33,273 bases of DNA from the NCBI RefSeq assembly GCF_004684095.1, contig NZ_SRII01000022.1:1-33273 (forward strand), given 5' to 3'. Under the pieces are notes generated by a model. That model was given only the letters and a program-made list of their open reading frames with translations, ran no database searches and had not been told where the DNA came from. A program made the translations under genes and the position numbers. This stretch comes from Hymenobacter sp. UV11. Lineage in GTDB: Bacteria; Bacteroidota; Bacteroidia; Cytophagales; Hymenobacteraceae. Numbering within the stretch: the first letter of the stretch is position 1; each line of letters begins with the position of its first letter. Shown in pieces: positions 7,777-15,997 of the stretch.

Positions 7777-8442
7777 ATGAGAACTTATCGTAAGCGCGTG
7801 CCCCAAGTACGCCACTGTGTGCACTGTGGCGATGCTTTCGAGAGCGCGCACAAAAGCCGCATCTACTGCGGCAATTCGTGCAGCACCCTCGCCTATTACG
7901 CCCGCAAAGCACAGGCGAGTCCGCTCCCCAAGACCGCCACTGCGCTCGGCGCTCCGGCCACGGCCGCCCCTACGGAGCCCGCCGCGCCGCCGGCCGTGAC
8001 GCTGGCGCTCAATGCCCAGAACCTGGCCTTGTTCACCGCGGGGCCCCTGCTGGCCGATGGCCTCAAGCAGGCCATTCAATTCGTGGGCAAGCTGCTCGCG
8101 CCCACCCCGCAGGCTGGTCCCGCCACCTGGCTGCCCGCCTTGTTTCGGCTGGTCAAAGAGCCCCTGGTGACCTTCCAGCACGTCGAGTGGGACGAGCCGC
8201 GCTTCTTCGTGCCGGTGGAGTGGCGGGGCGCGGTATTTTACTACCGGGCGGCGCAGGACCTGCTCTTCTGGCAGGCGCCCGATGGGCAGTGCTACCAACT
8301 CACCCAACAAGCCCAATTTCAGGCTATTTTGAACCAACTACAGCTGCAAAAGCTGGTGCAGCAAGCAGTGCCCACCTATCACGCGGCCTCGTTAACTAGG
8401 GGCCTACCCCTGCCGCCTTCGCCCCTCAAAGACTTGGGCTAA
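7777..8442 (+). CDS. Zinc-ribbon protein of unknown function
   Basis: A 221-aa protein. The N-terminus carries a four-cysteine zinc finger: CVHCG (residues 14-17) and YCGNSC (31-35), spaced as in small FCS/MYM-like or DUF2116-like ribbons, followed by a basic YYARK helix. A Pro/Ala-rich linker of about 35 residues leads to a C-terminal region with aromatic-rich strands (RFFVPVEWRGAVFYY) and a Gln-rich helix. Such proteins in Bacteroidota may bind nucleic acid, but no role is known. The ATG at 7777 is forced, because the first Cys is only 13 residues in. The start lies immediately after a perfect palindrome, which may control translation. Confidence 0.65.
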   Translation: MRTYRKRVPQVRHCVHCGDAFESAHKSRIYCGNSCSTLAYYARKAQASPLPKTATALGAPATAAPTEPAAPPAVTLALNAQNLALFTAGPLLADGLKQAIQFVGKLLAPTPQAGPATWLPALFRLVKEPLVTFQHVEWDEPRFFVPVEWRGAVFYYRAAQDLLFWQAPDGQCYQLTQQAQFQAILNQLQLQKLVQQAVPTYHAASLTRGLPLPPSPLKDLG

Positions 8443-8504
8443 AGAGCTAGGCTGTTTCCTAGTAAATGCGGAGCTAACCCGCGCTACTTTACATATCGAG
8501 AATT

Positions 8505-8607
8505 ATAGGACAGCTTTTTTTAAGCTTAGCACTCTCTTTGACAATTCACCCTTTGCTACTGCTCGCTCCATCACTTTAACTGGAACCTGCTGCAAAAGCT
8601 GTCCTAT
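8505..8607. repeat. 14-bp inverted repeat flanking about 75 bp
   Basis: ATAGGACAGCTTTT (8505-8518) is repeated in inverted form at 8594-8607. The sequence between them holds no gene. It could be a small MITE-like remnant or a long-loop hairpin between the zinc-ribbon gene and the DUF1016 gene. Confidence 0.55.
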
Positions 8608-8672
8608 CTTAGCTCACTCCTCGTTTCTATTGGTCTCTCTCACGGGCCTTCTAGTCACAAACCCACTATAGA

Positions 8673-9674
8673 ATGCCTATTAAACCAGAACTACTTACTA
8701 GCGTGCGGGACCTCATCACGCAGGCGCGCCAGCAGGCGGTGCGGGCCGTCGATGCGGAGCGAGTACTTCTCTACTGGCATATTGGGCAAGTAATTCTGGA
8801 AGAAGAGCAGCACGGGGCCGACCGGGCCGCCTACGGTAGCAGTCTTATCAAAGGCTTAGCGGCCGAGTTGCAGCCGCAGTTTGGCAGTGGCTTTTCGGGG
8901 CGGCAGCTGGAACGCTACCGCCAGTTTTACCGCCTCTTCCCCATTGCGTCCGCAGTGCGGACGCAATTGAGCTGGACGCATTATAAAACGCTACTTAGCC
9001 TCGATAGTCCCGAGAAGCGGGAATTTTACCTGGCCGAAGCGACCAAAAACAATTGGTCGGCCCGACAGATGGAGCGGCAGGTGAATAGCCACCTGTTCGA
9101 GCGCCTGCTGCTGAGCAATGACGTGGCGGCCGTGCTCGCCGTCGCTCGGCAGGAAAAGCTGCCCACGGAGGCCCGCGACATCATCAAAGACCCCATGGTG
9201 CTGGAGTTTTTAGGGCTGAAGCGGGAAGCGGCTTACTATGAACGCGACTTAGAAACTGCCCTGATTACCCATTTACAAGAGTTTCTACTGGAACTGGGAA
9301 ATGGCTTTTCGTTTGTGGCCCGGCAACAGCGCCTGCATCTTGACGGCGACGACTTTTTTGTGGACCTGGTGTTCTATAACCGGCTGTTGCAGTGCTTTGT
9401 ACTAGTCGAAATTAAGACGGATAAGCTCACCCACCAGGACCTGGGCCAGCTCCAGATGTATGTCAACTACTACGACCGCCTCGAAAAGCTGCCCCACGAA
9501 AATCCCACTATCGGCATCTTACTCTGCGCGGATAAGAACGACGCGGTGGTGAAAATCAGCCTGCCGGCCGATAATCAGACCATTGTGGCTAGCAAGTACC
9601 AGATGTATTTACCCACACAGCAGCAGTTGCTGGCGGAGGTGAAAAAGGAGCTTGATAAGCTAGACCAGTCGTAA
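8673..9674 (+). CDS. DUF1016/YhcG-type PDDEXK nuclease
   Basis: A 333-aa protein with the YhcG family architecture. The N-terminal DUF1016_N helical domain occupies about residues 1-150 (YWHIGQVILEEEQ, then SGFSGRQLERYRQFYRLFP and LSWTHYKTLLSL), and the C-terminal PDDEXK nuclease domain about 165-310. The nuclease signature is visible: FVDLVFYNR (Asp 231) and FVLVEIKTDKL (Glu 246, Lys 248), followed by LGQLQMYVNYYD. Length and motifs are normal for the family, so it should be active. The family is linked to mobile elements, restriction-modification loci and DNA repair; its target is not established. The gene is flanked by a decayed IS3 element. Confidence 0.85.
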   Translation: MPIKPELLTSVRDLITQARQQAVRAVDAERVLLYWHIGQVILEEEQHGADRAAYGSSLIKGLAAELQPQFGSGFSGRQLERYRQFYRLFPIASAVRTQLSWTHYKTLLSLDSPEKREFYLAEATKNNWSARQMERQVNSHLFERLLLSNDVAAVLAVARQEKLPTEARDIIKDPMVLEFLGLKREAAYYERDLETALITHLQEFLLELGNGFSFVARQQRLHLDGDDFFVDLVFYNRLLQCFVLVEIKTDKLTHQDLGQLQMYVNYYDRLEKLPHENPTIGILLCADKNDAVVKISLPADNQTIVASKYQMYLPTQQQLLAEVKKELDKLDQS

Positions 9675-9785
9675 GCTCATCAAGCCTTGTTGCCAACGAC
9701 TGAATGTTAGCCGAAGGTTATTTAAAAGGCCTGAAAAAGTATCTCTAAGTGCTGAAAATGTCCGAGCTAAAACCATCCAGTTAAC

Positions 9786-10692
9786 TGAGGTGGTTGGGTT
9801 GAAATGTAAGGTAGGTTGAAAAGATAGTGGAGTTCCATTTCGAGCGGAGTGCAGTAGCCTAGGGCTGAGTGCAGCCGTTGGGTATTATAATAATTGTCCA
9901 GATACTTGGCCAGTTCTAAGCGAGCTTCTTCCAAGTCGGCAAAGCAGGCGCCGCGGGGTAGTAGCTCGGTTTTGAGCGTACTCCAACCGCTCTCGGCCAG
10001 GGCGTTGTTATACGGGTTACTGGGCCGACTTAAACTGGCAATAGCCTGGGTGCGGTCCAGCAGCGAGGTAAAGGCCTCGCTAGTGTACTGGCTGCCGCGG
10101 TCGGCATGCACGAGCAGACCGGGCGGGGGCTGGCAGACGGCCACCGCCCGGTTAAAAGCGGTTAGAATCAAGTCCGTATGCATCGACTCGCTCACGTGCC
10201 AGCCCACCACGCGCCGGGAGAAGGCGTCGCGCCAGCAAGCCAGGTACGCCCAGTTCCCCGTAGCCAGCGCCAGGTAGGTGATGTCGCCCACCCAAATTTG
10301 GTTGGGGCCGTGGCCGCGGGCCAGCTGGCTAACTTGTTAGCGGCGGCGATGGCCTGCGGGTCGGCCTGGGTGGTGCGCGGGGGACGGGTGCTGGCGCGGG
10401 TGCAGAGGGCCCGTAAGCTACTAGCGCTGAACCAGTCGCGCAGCCGCTGGAGATCCACCGCATAGCCTTCGCGCCGCAGTTGGGCCCGTAGCCGGCGCTG
10501 ACCATAGCGGCCGGCATGGGTGGTGAACACGCGCTGGGCGGCTACTTGCCAGGCGGCAAGCACTGGCTCGGCTGTAGCCGGCGCGCGCTTCCGCCACGCG
10601 TAGAAGCCGCTGGGGCTGACATCCAGCAAGCGGCACTGCGCACGCACGGGCCAGTAGGGAGCATGCAAGGCAATGAAAGCAAAGCGTTTCAT
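9786..10692 (-). pseudogene. Broken IS3-family transposase orfB
   Basis: Translation begins at the ATG at 10692 (MKRFAFIALHAPYW) and follows the intact copy at 31889-32776 until about 10305. There the frame is lost: intact APNQIWVGDITYL becomes APTKFGWATSPTW. The correct frame resumes as MGDITYLALATG from 10291. The DDE residues are all present but split over two frames (Asp in GDITYL, Asp in VHADRGSQY, Glu in LAESGWSTLK). The final stop of the intact copy is also mutated, so the frame runs beyond the IS end to 9767. Confidence 0.85.
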
Positions 10693-11017
10693 CGGCCCGT
10701 CTTTTGTGAAAATGCGCGTCAAGCATTTGGGCGATGGTCAGCGCTTTTTTTAACATATCGCGCTCCATTTCCGCGCGAGCTAATTGGGCCCGTAACTGCT
10801 TATTTTCCTGCTCCAGCGCTTCGCTGCCGGCTGGACGAGCAGCCTGGGTGCAGGCGGCCCGCACCCACTTGCCCAACACGGCCTCGCTCATGCCCAACGC
10901 CTGCGCAACCCGCGTCGCCGCTTGTCCATCCTGGCTTACGCGGCGAACCGCCTCAGTCCGAAAGGCCGCATCATACTTGGTTCGCTGTCGCTTACCGGCT
11001 GGTTTTGCTGCTTCCAT
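10421..11017 (-). CDS. IS3-family orfA, extended by indel
   Basis: The first about 95 residues are a normal IS3 orfA (HTH and leucine-zipper DNA-binding protein): the HTH lies in AVRRVSQDGQAATRVAQALG, and the coiled coil in EALEQENKQLRAQLARAEME. After the slippery LKKALTI region the frame does not end, as it does in copy 2, but runs another 100 residues through orfB in a wrong frame because of a 20-bp insertion. The extra C-terminus is presumably meaningless. The product may still bind the IS ends. Confidence 0.7.
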   Translation of the reverse strand: MEAAKPAGKRQRTKYDAAFRTEAVRRVSQDGQAATRVAQALGMSEAVLGKWVRAACTQAARPAGSEALEQENKQLRAQLARAEMERDMLKKALTIAQMLDAHFHKRRADETLCFHCLACSLLARACAVPLAGCQPQRLLRVAEARAGYSRASACRLASSRPARVHHPCRPLWSAPATGPTAARRLCGGSPAAARLVQR

Positions 11018-11270
11018 GACAAGGGAAAGTTACTTTCTCCGTGTCCACTTTTACCCGACCACCTCACAGTTCTGCAGCCTGTCCAGCACCCTTAGGCAGC
11101 TATGAGCGGAAATGTATCACGTAGAACTACCTGCTTTGCAAAATGGGTGGTTATACGCTGAATACGTTAGCGACGCTATCCGTGCTTTGCCTCTGTCAAA
11201 ACATTTTGACGACGGCGGATACCGAAAAGCCAGCCATAGAGTAGGTGCCTTTCTGTTCTCTTTTTTAAGT

Positions 11271-12689
11271 ATGAGTCCCACTACCGCATCTCCCACTACC
11301 GCGACCGTTGCAGCCGGCTCCGCTATCAGTCCTGGTCAGCAGGCATTTGTCAACGCTATTGAAAGCAAGGTAGGCGAGTTTTTGTCAACCAAACTTGACG
11401 GCCCCTTTCATGCGATTAATTACCCATCAGGATTCCATAAAGTAGTTCTTTACGGGGACAATGATTATGCCAATCTGGCTACGATGCAAGACATCGATAA
11501 GATGCTCGACCCCTCGGGAAATGTGCCTCTGACCCTGGCTGATGAGTATTTTTCTACTCTATACGCCCAGTTGCTGAACGGTGCTACCTTCCAATTTTCT
11601 AACCAAGATAAGGAAACTATTGAGCAAGAAGAAACCCAGGAGCAAGAGCAAGTACAAGCTGTGCTGCAGGCATTTACTGATGCCGGCTTCGTGTTTCCCA
11701 ATCCACTGCCTGCTACCTCGCCCAACAAGCTGGCGTACGTATACAACCAAGTACAAACGCTATACGGAGGCGAAGCCAACATACCGGTCTCGATAGAATC
11801 GCTGCAAAGCGCGATGGAAACGTACGATGGAGTAGCCGCGACGAGCGCCAAGTTGCACCGCCAACAAGCCCAAGCACTGGTGCGCTTGACAGCGGCGGTT
11901 ACCAACGCTACTGCTCCAACGCTGGCCAATGGCGGTCTGCAGACTAGTGCCACTACTTTCTACGCTGGCTATACCCTGCCCAGCAGTGAGCAGCTCAACG
12001 AAGCATTAGCAACGAGCACTAATGCTGTTACGCTCTCGCTGCTGGTGTCCAACTTTACATCTGACGCCTCCCAAATCAGTGTTTCGGGTGAGGCCGATTT
12101 GAATCTCCCAATCGCCGACATCTTTGACATCACCGCTGATACCCAGGGTTCGTATGATGCTTCGCGGTACGTATCATCAGGCTCCAGCCTGACCATAAAC
12201 ATCACGTATCCCGGCATTACAACCTTTTCGGTAGTGCCAGTGCCCCTATCATTGGACAACACAACTGGCTGGTACGATGTCGAAATTGTGCGAGAGCTGA
12301 TGAATAACACCGGCAACGATGTAACAGGGTATGCCTTGATTTCGCAAAGCCAGTATCCCATAGCGAAGTATTTCGGTAGTGGCAATATTTTTTCCCATCT
12401 TCGCACCTTTGTGCTCAGTCAGCAGCCCACCGTGTCAATGACGTTCAGCGGAGGTAATACGAGCTTGGTGCAGAGCGACTTTCAGGCCAATGCTGTAGCT
12501 AAGATGGACATCCTGGATATTTTCTCCGTCGGCTCCGCAGGGTCTTACGCTGTGCAAAAGGTGGACGACAGCCAGCAGCAAGGTGAGGTAACTGTGACGT
12601 TCGGACCTACACCAGATAGCGGTGTCTCGCCCGAAAACGAGATAGCTTTTGTGGTGGGTGGCGTGGTTTCGTACCCACCCGCATCATAG
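11271..12689 (+). CDS. Hypothetical protein, 472 aa, upstream of the CdtB-like gene
   Basis: The frame is open from 11112, but the ATG at 11271 (MSPTTASPTTATVAAG) is preferred because the upstream 53 codons overlap the flank of the IS element and look non-coding. There is no clear signal peptide. A Gln/Glu-rich helix (EQEETQEQEQVQ) lies near residue 120, followed by a helical middle part. The C-terminal about 230 residues are beta-rich and seem to hold two related units, each with a DI(F/L)D core followed by GSY and a Thr/Ile/Val strand (ADIFDITADTQGSY and DILDIFSVGSAGSY). No family is recognised. Its position before the CdtB-like gene suggests a partner role, but a 321-bp gap separates them. 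Confidence 0.65.
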   Translation: MSPTTASPTTATVAAGSAISPGQQAFVNAIESKVGEFLSTKLDGPFHAINYPSGFHKVVLYGDNDYANLATMQDIDKMLDPSGNVPLTLADEYFSTLYAQLLNGATFQFSNQDKETIEQEETQEQEQVQAVLQAFTDAGFVFPNPLPATSPNKLAYVYNQVQTLYGGEANIPVSIESLQSAMETYDGVAATSAKLHRQQAQALVRLTAAVTNATAPTLANGGLQTSATTFYAGYTLPSSEQLNEALATSTNAVTLSLLVSNFTSDASQISVSGEADLNLPIADIFDITADTQGSYDASRYVSSGSSLTINITYPGITTFSVVPVPLSLDNTTGWYDVEIVRELMNNTGNDVTGYALISQSQYPIAKYFGSGNIFSHLRTFVLSQQPTVSMTFSGGNTSLVQSDFQANAVAKMDILDIFSVGSAGSYAVQKVDDSQQQGEVTVTFGPTPDSGVSPENEIAFVVGGVVSYPPAS

Positions 12690-13010
12690 GATAGCTGCTG
12701 GTTAAGAATACATTCAATGCCCTAGATTTTAGTTGAAGACAGGATGTTCCTTTTTGCTATGTCCGATACCCTGGTGCATAGTGAAAAGGAATATTCGATC
12801 GGTCAGACGAGAAGACAGGCTAGTCTGCCCACCTAAAAATTGGTTGTCTCCGTTAAGCTTAGTGCCACGAACCGCCAAGTTCCCCTAAGCAATCCTATGG
12901 ATGCTGACTCCGATTTAAGTAGTCTTTGCATCACTACTTATTTAACACCCTGTCTTTACTTCTCTCCCAACTGGAGGGAAGCTTCTTAAGCCCTTTATGT
13001 AGCACTCCTC
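12690..13010. other. Intergenic region upstream of the CdtB-like gene
   Basis: No open frame of interest. A short hairpin (TAAGTAGT 12916-12923 with ACTACTTA 12933-12940) lies about 75 bp upstream of the next start codon. The stem overlaps TAGTCTTTG, which is one base longer than the Bacteroidota -7 consensus TAnnTTTG; a promoter here is possible but weakly supported. Confidence 0.35.
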
Positions 13011-13706
13011 ATGAATGTAGTAACCTGGAATATGCAGGGTAGTAACGCCTCCACCGAAGTAAAGTGGCAAAACGGCGTGTTGAGTATGTTCACCTCCATT
13101 ACTAATCTAACTGCCATGTGTCTGCAAGAAGCGGGCAATGTGCCCGATAGTGCCAAACTTCTGTTTACCACTCAGATTCCTAAGCCCAGCGGGGGCACCG
13201 AGCCCGTAAGTGTTTATTCCTGGGGAGGCACTGCTACCCGGCCTTTCGGCTTCATCGTATTTCATAACTGGGATACAGGCGGCAACCGCGTCAACACAGC
13301 CATTGTAGTGAAGACCCTTATTGCCCCCACTATTGCTGATGTGCTGTTGTGCTGGCCGGCCGCTGGGCCTACGCACCGCCCGGCACTTGGCCTCCAGGTG
13401 AGTGGGGAGTTCCTGTTTTCCTTTCACGCCATCTCGGGCTCGGGTGTCGATGGGGCAGGTATGTTGACTGCCATTGCGGCGGCTAGCGGCGGTAACTGGT
13501 ACGTAGGTGCCGACTGGAATTGCTTACCCTCCGTGCTAGCAGTACCGGCCGGCAGTATAACGTGCCCCGCTAATGGCCCAACCTATGCCTCTACCAATCC
13601 CACGGCTATGTACGATTACTTCGTGCGTAGCGGAGCTGTGTCTGCCACAGGCAGCGTGAGTAATCTTATCCTGAGCGACCACTTGCCCGTGCTCTTTAGC
13701 TTTTAG
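13011..13706 (+). CDS. CdtB-like DNase I-fold protein (cytolethal distending toxin subunit B homologue)
   Basis: A 231-aa protein that follows the CdtB pattern from end to end: VVTWNMQGSNA with a later KWQ, LQEAG (Glu 40), RPFGFIVFHNWDTGGNRVN, then AIV, RPALGLQVSGEFLFSFHA (His 139), VGADWN (Asp 168, Asn 170), YDYF (Asp 202) and SDHLPV (Asp 223, His 224). These are the metal- and phosphate-binding residues of the endonuclease/exonuclease/phosphatase fold, and the NRVN and RPA(L/V)G blocks are specific to CdtB rather than general EEP enzymes. CdtB proteins are nucleases or phosphoinositide phosphatases acting in a target cell. No signal peptide is seen, and no CdtA or CdtC lectin subunit is encoded nearby, so the delivery route is unknown. 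The nearest candidate partner is the 472-aa protein upstream. Confidence 0.85.
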   Translation: MNVVTWNMQGSNASTEVKWQNGVLSMFTSITNLTAMCLQEAGNVPDSAKLLFTTQIPKPSGGTEPVSVYSWGGTATRPFGFIVFHNWDTGGNRVNTAIVVKTLIAPTIADVLLCWPAAGPTHRPALGLQVSGEFLFSFHAISGSGVDGAGMLTAIAAASGGNWYVGADWNCLPSVLAVPAGSITCPANGPTYASTNPTAMYDYFVRSGAVSATGSVSNLILSDHLPVLFSF

Positions 13707-13803
13707 CGGGAGGCAGGCGGTAGTAGCCTAGGTGTATAGTCCCAGAGTGTGATGATGCATTGCGGATACTATACTAACTCTGATTTGCTCGACTACCTCA
13801 TCA

Positions 13804-14493
13804 TTAGGAATGACTGTGTATTAGCTTGTTGTTAATGGCAAATACGGCTAAGCTGACGGCGTTGGCAGCACCTGTTTTTTCGAGCAGATGCTTGCGGTGT
13901 CCTTCCACAGTTCGAAAGCTGATAAAGAGCCGCTCCGCTATTTTAGCGGAGCTATAGCCTTGGCATAACAAGGTCAGTACTTCCTTTTCGCGTTCGGTCA
14001 ACTCTACTGCTACGCTAATATCCGGTCCTGAAAAATGTTTTGATATACGCTTGTTTTGCAGCCCAATACGCATCACCTGTGCCACCTTATCATCGATGTA
14101 GTAGCCTTTGGTGCGCACCTGCTCGATAGCCTGCCCCAGCAGTAGTTGGTCGATATCCTTGGGTAGGTAGCCATGAACGCCCAAACGCACCAGGTCGAGG
14201 ATGAAATCGGGCGAGTAGTCCATCGACAGGATAATGATTTTAATGTGCGGGTAGTGCGCTAGTAGCTGCCGGCTCACCTCCTTGCCGTCCATTTCTGGCA
14301 TGTGCAAGTCCAGCAGCACTACGTCGGGCGGCTGGCCCGCTTGCAGCCCGGCAAACAACTCGGCCCCGGATGCCGCCTCCAGTACCACTTGGTAGGCTGG
14401 AAAACGGCCCAAAATGTAGCTCAGGCCTTGACGAAACAGTTTGTGGTCGTCCACAATCGCCAGCTTGACAATCTCGAAGGTGGGTGCAGGCAT
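13804..14493 (-). CDS. NarL/FixJ-family response regulator
   Basis: A 229-aa regulator starting at 14493 (MPAPTFEIVKLAIVDDHKL); the frame is open to 14544 but that extension is hydrophobic and would overlap the kinase gene. The receiver domain (residues 8-125) has the acidic pair Asp 15/16, the phospho-acceptor Asp 62 in VVLLDLHMPEMDG and Lys in GYLPKD. A C-terminal LuxR-type HTH follows: LTEREKEVLTLLCQGYSSAK, then FRTVEGHRKHLLEKTGA. It is encoded just downstream of the cognate-looking kinase (38 bp) and is expected to bind DNA as a dimer after phosphorylation. Its target genes are unknown; the CdtB-like gene is convergent with it, 97 bp away. Confidence 0.9.
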   Translation of the reverse strand: MPAPTFEIVKLAIVDDHKLFRQGLSYILGRFPAYQVVLEAASGAELFAGLQAGQPPDVVLLDLHMPEMDGKEVSRQLLAHYPHIKIIILSMDYSPDFILDLVRLGVHGYLPKDIDQLLLGQAIEQVRTKGYYIDDKVAQVMRIGLQNKRISKHFSGPDISVAVELTEREKEVLTLLCQGYSSAKIAERLFISFRTVEGHRKHLLEKTGAANAVSLAVFAINNKLIHSHS

Positions 14494-14530
14494 GAGAGGT
14501 GGGAGAAAGAGCACGAATATATACTCAGTA

Positions 14531-15322
14531 CTAGCGAGGTACAAGCAGGGTTACGCACGTTCCGCAGCCGGGAGATGAAGTTATAGTTAGCTGCCCGCCC
14601 AGCAGCTGCGCACGGGCCTGCATCCCGGCCAGCCCCATGCCAGTGGCAGCGGCGGTGTTGGTTAGGTTGGGCGTGAAGCCGCAGCCGTCGTCGGTGGCCG
14701 TCAGGGTCAGGGCGGCGGCATTGACTCGCAGGTGAAGCACTAGGCGGCGTGCCCGCGCGTGCTTACTGCTATTGACCAGTAGTTCCTGCACAATGCGGTA
14801 CAAGGCCAGCTGGGCCGTAGCCGAGAGGTACTCTACTGCCTCATCCACTTCCAGCTCCACGTGCAGGCCCGTGGCAATGAGGCGCTCGGCTTGGACCGCC
14901 ACGGCCCGGCAAAAGCCGAATTTTTCTAACAGCGTCGGCGAAATGTTCTGCACGATATGCCGCACACTCTGTAGCGTGTCGCCCAAAATCTGGCTTGCTT
15001 GCCGGGACATATCCGCCAAATGGGGACTTTGCACTTCGTACTGTATCTGGTTGACGAAGAGACGGGCTGCCGATAGGGAAGCCCCAATTTCGTCGTGCAG
15101 GTCGCGGGCAATGCGCTCGCGCTCGCTTTCCTGCGAGCCTACCATTGCCTGCACCATACTCGCCTGGTAGTCTAGTTCTTGCTGCCGCAGTTGCACCTGA
15201 AGCGCATGTGCGTTGCGCTGGTGCACCACTACAAAAACAACCACCGCAATGGCCAGCACCAGCATCGTGAGGATACCAATGTAGAGGAGGTGGATGAATT
15301 CTACGTCTTCAGGCTTAGCCAT
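14531..15322 (-). CDS. NarX-type sensor histidine kinase (HisKA_3)
   Basis: A 263-aa kinase starting at 15322 (MAKPEDVEFIHLLY). One membrane helix lies at about residues 10-33, followed by a coiled-coil helix. The HisKA_3 dimerisation domain carries the phosphorylated His 76 in ARDLHDEIGASLS. The HATPase_c domain has the N box (ELLVNSSKHA), G1 (DDGCGF) and G2 (GMGLAGM). There is no extracellular sensor domain, so sensing probably depends on the partner membrane protein encoded directly upstream, whose reading frame overlaps this start by 22 bases. Such overlap indicates translational coupling. Pairs of this kind with LuxR-type regulators are frequent in Cytophagales. Confidence 0.9.
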   Translation of the reverse strand: MAKPEDVEFIHLLYIGILTMLVLAIAVVVFVVVHQRNAHALQVQLRQQELDYQASMVQAMVGSQESERERIARDLHDEIGASLSAARLFVNQIQYEVQSPHLADMSRQASQILGDTLQSVRHIVQNISPTLLEKFGFCRAVAVQAERLIATGLHVELEVDEAVEYLSATAQLALYRIVQELLVNSSKHARARRLVLHLRVNAAALTLTATDDGCGFTPNLTNTAAATGMGLAGMQARAQLLGGQLTITSSPGCGTCVTLLVPR

Positions 15323-15951
15323 AGTGCATAGGCATAGGTTGTGTAAAGCAGGGCATCGAGGCCCGCGTGCACTACCCACAATTGCATAACCAACGGCCGA
15401 TGATAATAGAAAGCGAAATTGGTGACGGTATAAATTAAAAAGCTACCTGTGAAGAAGAACAGTAGGCCGGTCGAAACCCAAAATAGTGGTTCGCGCCAGA
15501 TATAAGCAGTTTTGGGCTGGCGTAGGGCGCTGTGGTAGTAGGCCAGCGCCAGCACGATTATACTAGCGCTTTCCATCAGGCGCGACAGGTTGTTGTAGGC
15601 AGGAGCCCGTGGAAGCTTCAGTTGCTCCTCTAAGATAGCCAGCACGCCAAGTCCGACTGTCAGCGGCCACCGTAGTCGCATTATCCACTGTCTGTCAATG
15701 GCTTGGCTGTAAAGCCAGACGAGCAGTCCAAACTCTACACTGATGTAAATCGGTAGAAGAAACAAGTTGGAGAGTTTCAACAGCCATAAAACCCGGCTGA
15801 TAATTTCCGTGAGCAGCGCGAATACCGTGAGGATGGCCAGGGGCCGTATGCTTATGGGTAGTCGCCGCCACTTTAGGGCCGCCAATAGGGCAGCTACTAC
15901 GTTGGGTACCACTGCGAGCAGAATAAGTACTTGCTGACTGGAATAGGTCAT
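15301..15951 (-). CDS. Multi-pass (about 7 TM) membrane protein, kinase partner
   Basis: A 216-aa protein starting at 15951 (MTYSSQQVLILL); the open frame to 16029 would add 26 non-hydrophobic residues. About six or seven hydrophobic helices span the chain: near the N-terminus LAVVPNVVAALLAAL, then LAILTVFALLTEII, LLPIYISVEFGLLVWL, TVGLGVLAIL, SASIIVLALAYY, WVSTGLLFFFTGSFL and AGLDALLYTTYAYAL. No soluble domain or enzyme motif is visible. It overlaps the histidine kinase start by 22 bases, and kinase and regulator follow, so it is likely the membrane sensor or transmitter of this three-gene operon (inference). Small 7TM proteins upstream of sensorless kinases are common in this phylum. Confidence 0.75.
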   Translation of the reverse strand: MTYSSQQVLILLAVVPNVVAALLAALKWRRLPISIRPLAILTVFALLTEIISRVLWLLKLSNLFLLPIYISVEFGLLVWLYSQAIDRQWIMRLRWPLTVGLGVLAILEEQLKLPRAPAYNNLSRLMESASIIVLALAYYHSALRQPKTAYIWREPLFWVSTGLLFFFTGSFLIYTVTNFAFYYHRPLVMQLWVVHAGLDALLYTTYAYALWLSLKT

Positions 15952-15997
15952 GCCGCTATGGATAAAATAAGCTGTGCTATCACCGCGACCAGCCACA

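Larger units (their letters stand above)
9786..11066 (-). mobile_element. IS3-family insertion sequence, copy 1 (decayed)
   Basis: An approximately 1281-bp element bounded by terminal inverted repeats TGAGGTGGTTGGGTT (9786) and its counterpart ending CCCGACCACCTCA (11066). It is strongly similar to the second copy at 31859-33130, in the same orientation. Compared with that copy it has about 20 extra bases between orfA and orfB near 10715-10735, a frameshift in orfB near 10305, and a lost orfB stop. No clear target duplication is found (AAC left, CAG right). It is therefore probably immobile on its own, though its ends are still recognisable. Confidence 0.85.

Noticed and set aside
7699..8337. 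Minus-strand 212-aa frame opposite the zinc-ribbon gene
   Set aside because: It runs antisense to a protein with a clear Cys4 zinc finger and shows a Gly/Arg-rich shadow composition.
9786..11066. CAGTT on both sides as target duplication of IS3 copy 1
   Set aside because: The left copy lies three bases away from the IS end, while the well-defined copy 2 has a directly adjacent 3-bp duplication; chance is more likely.
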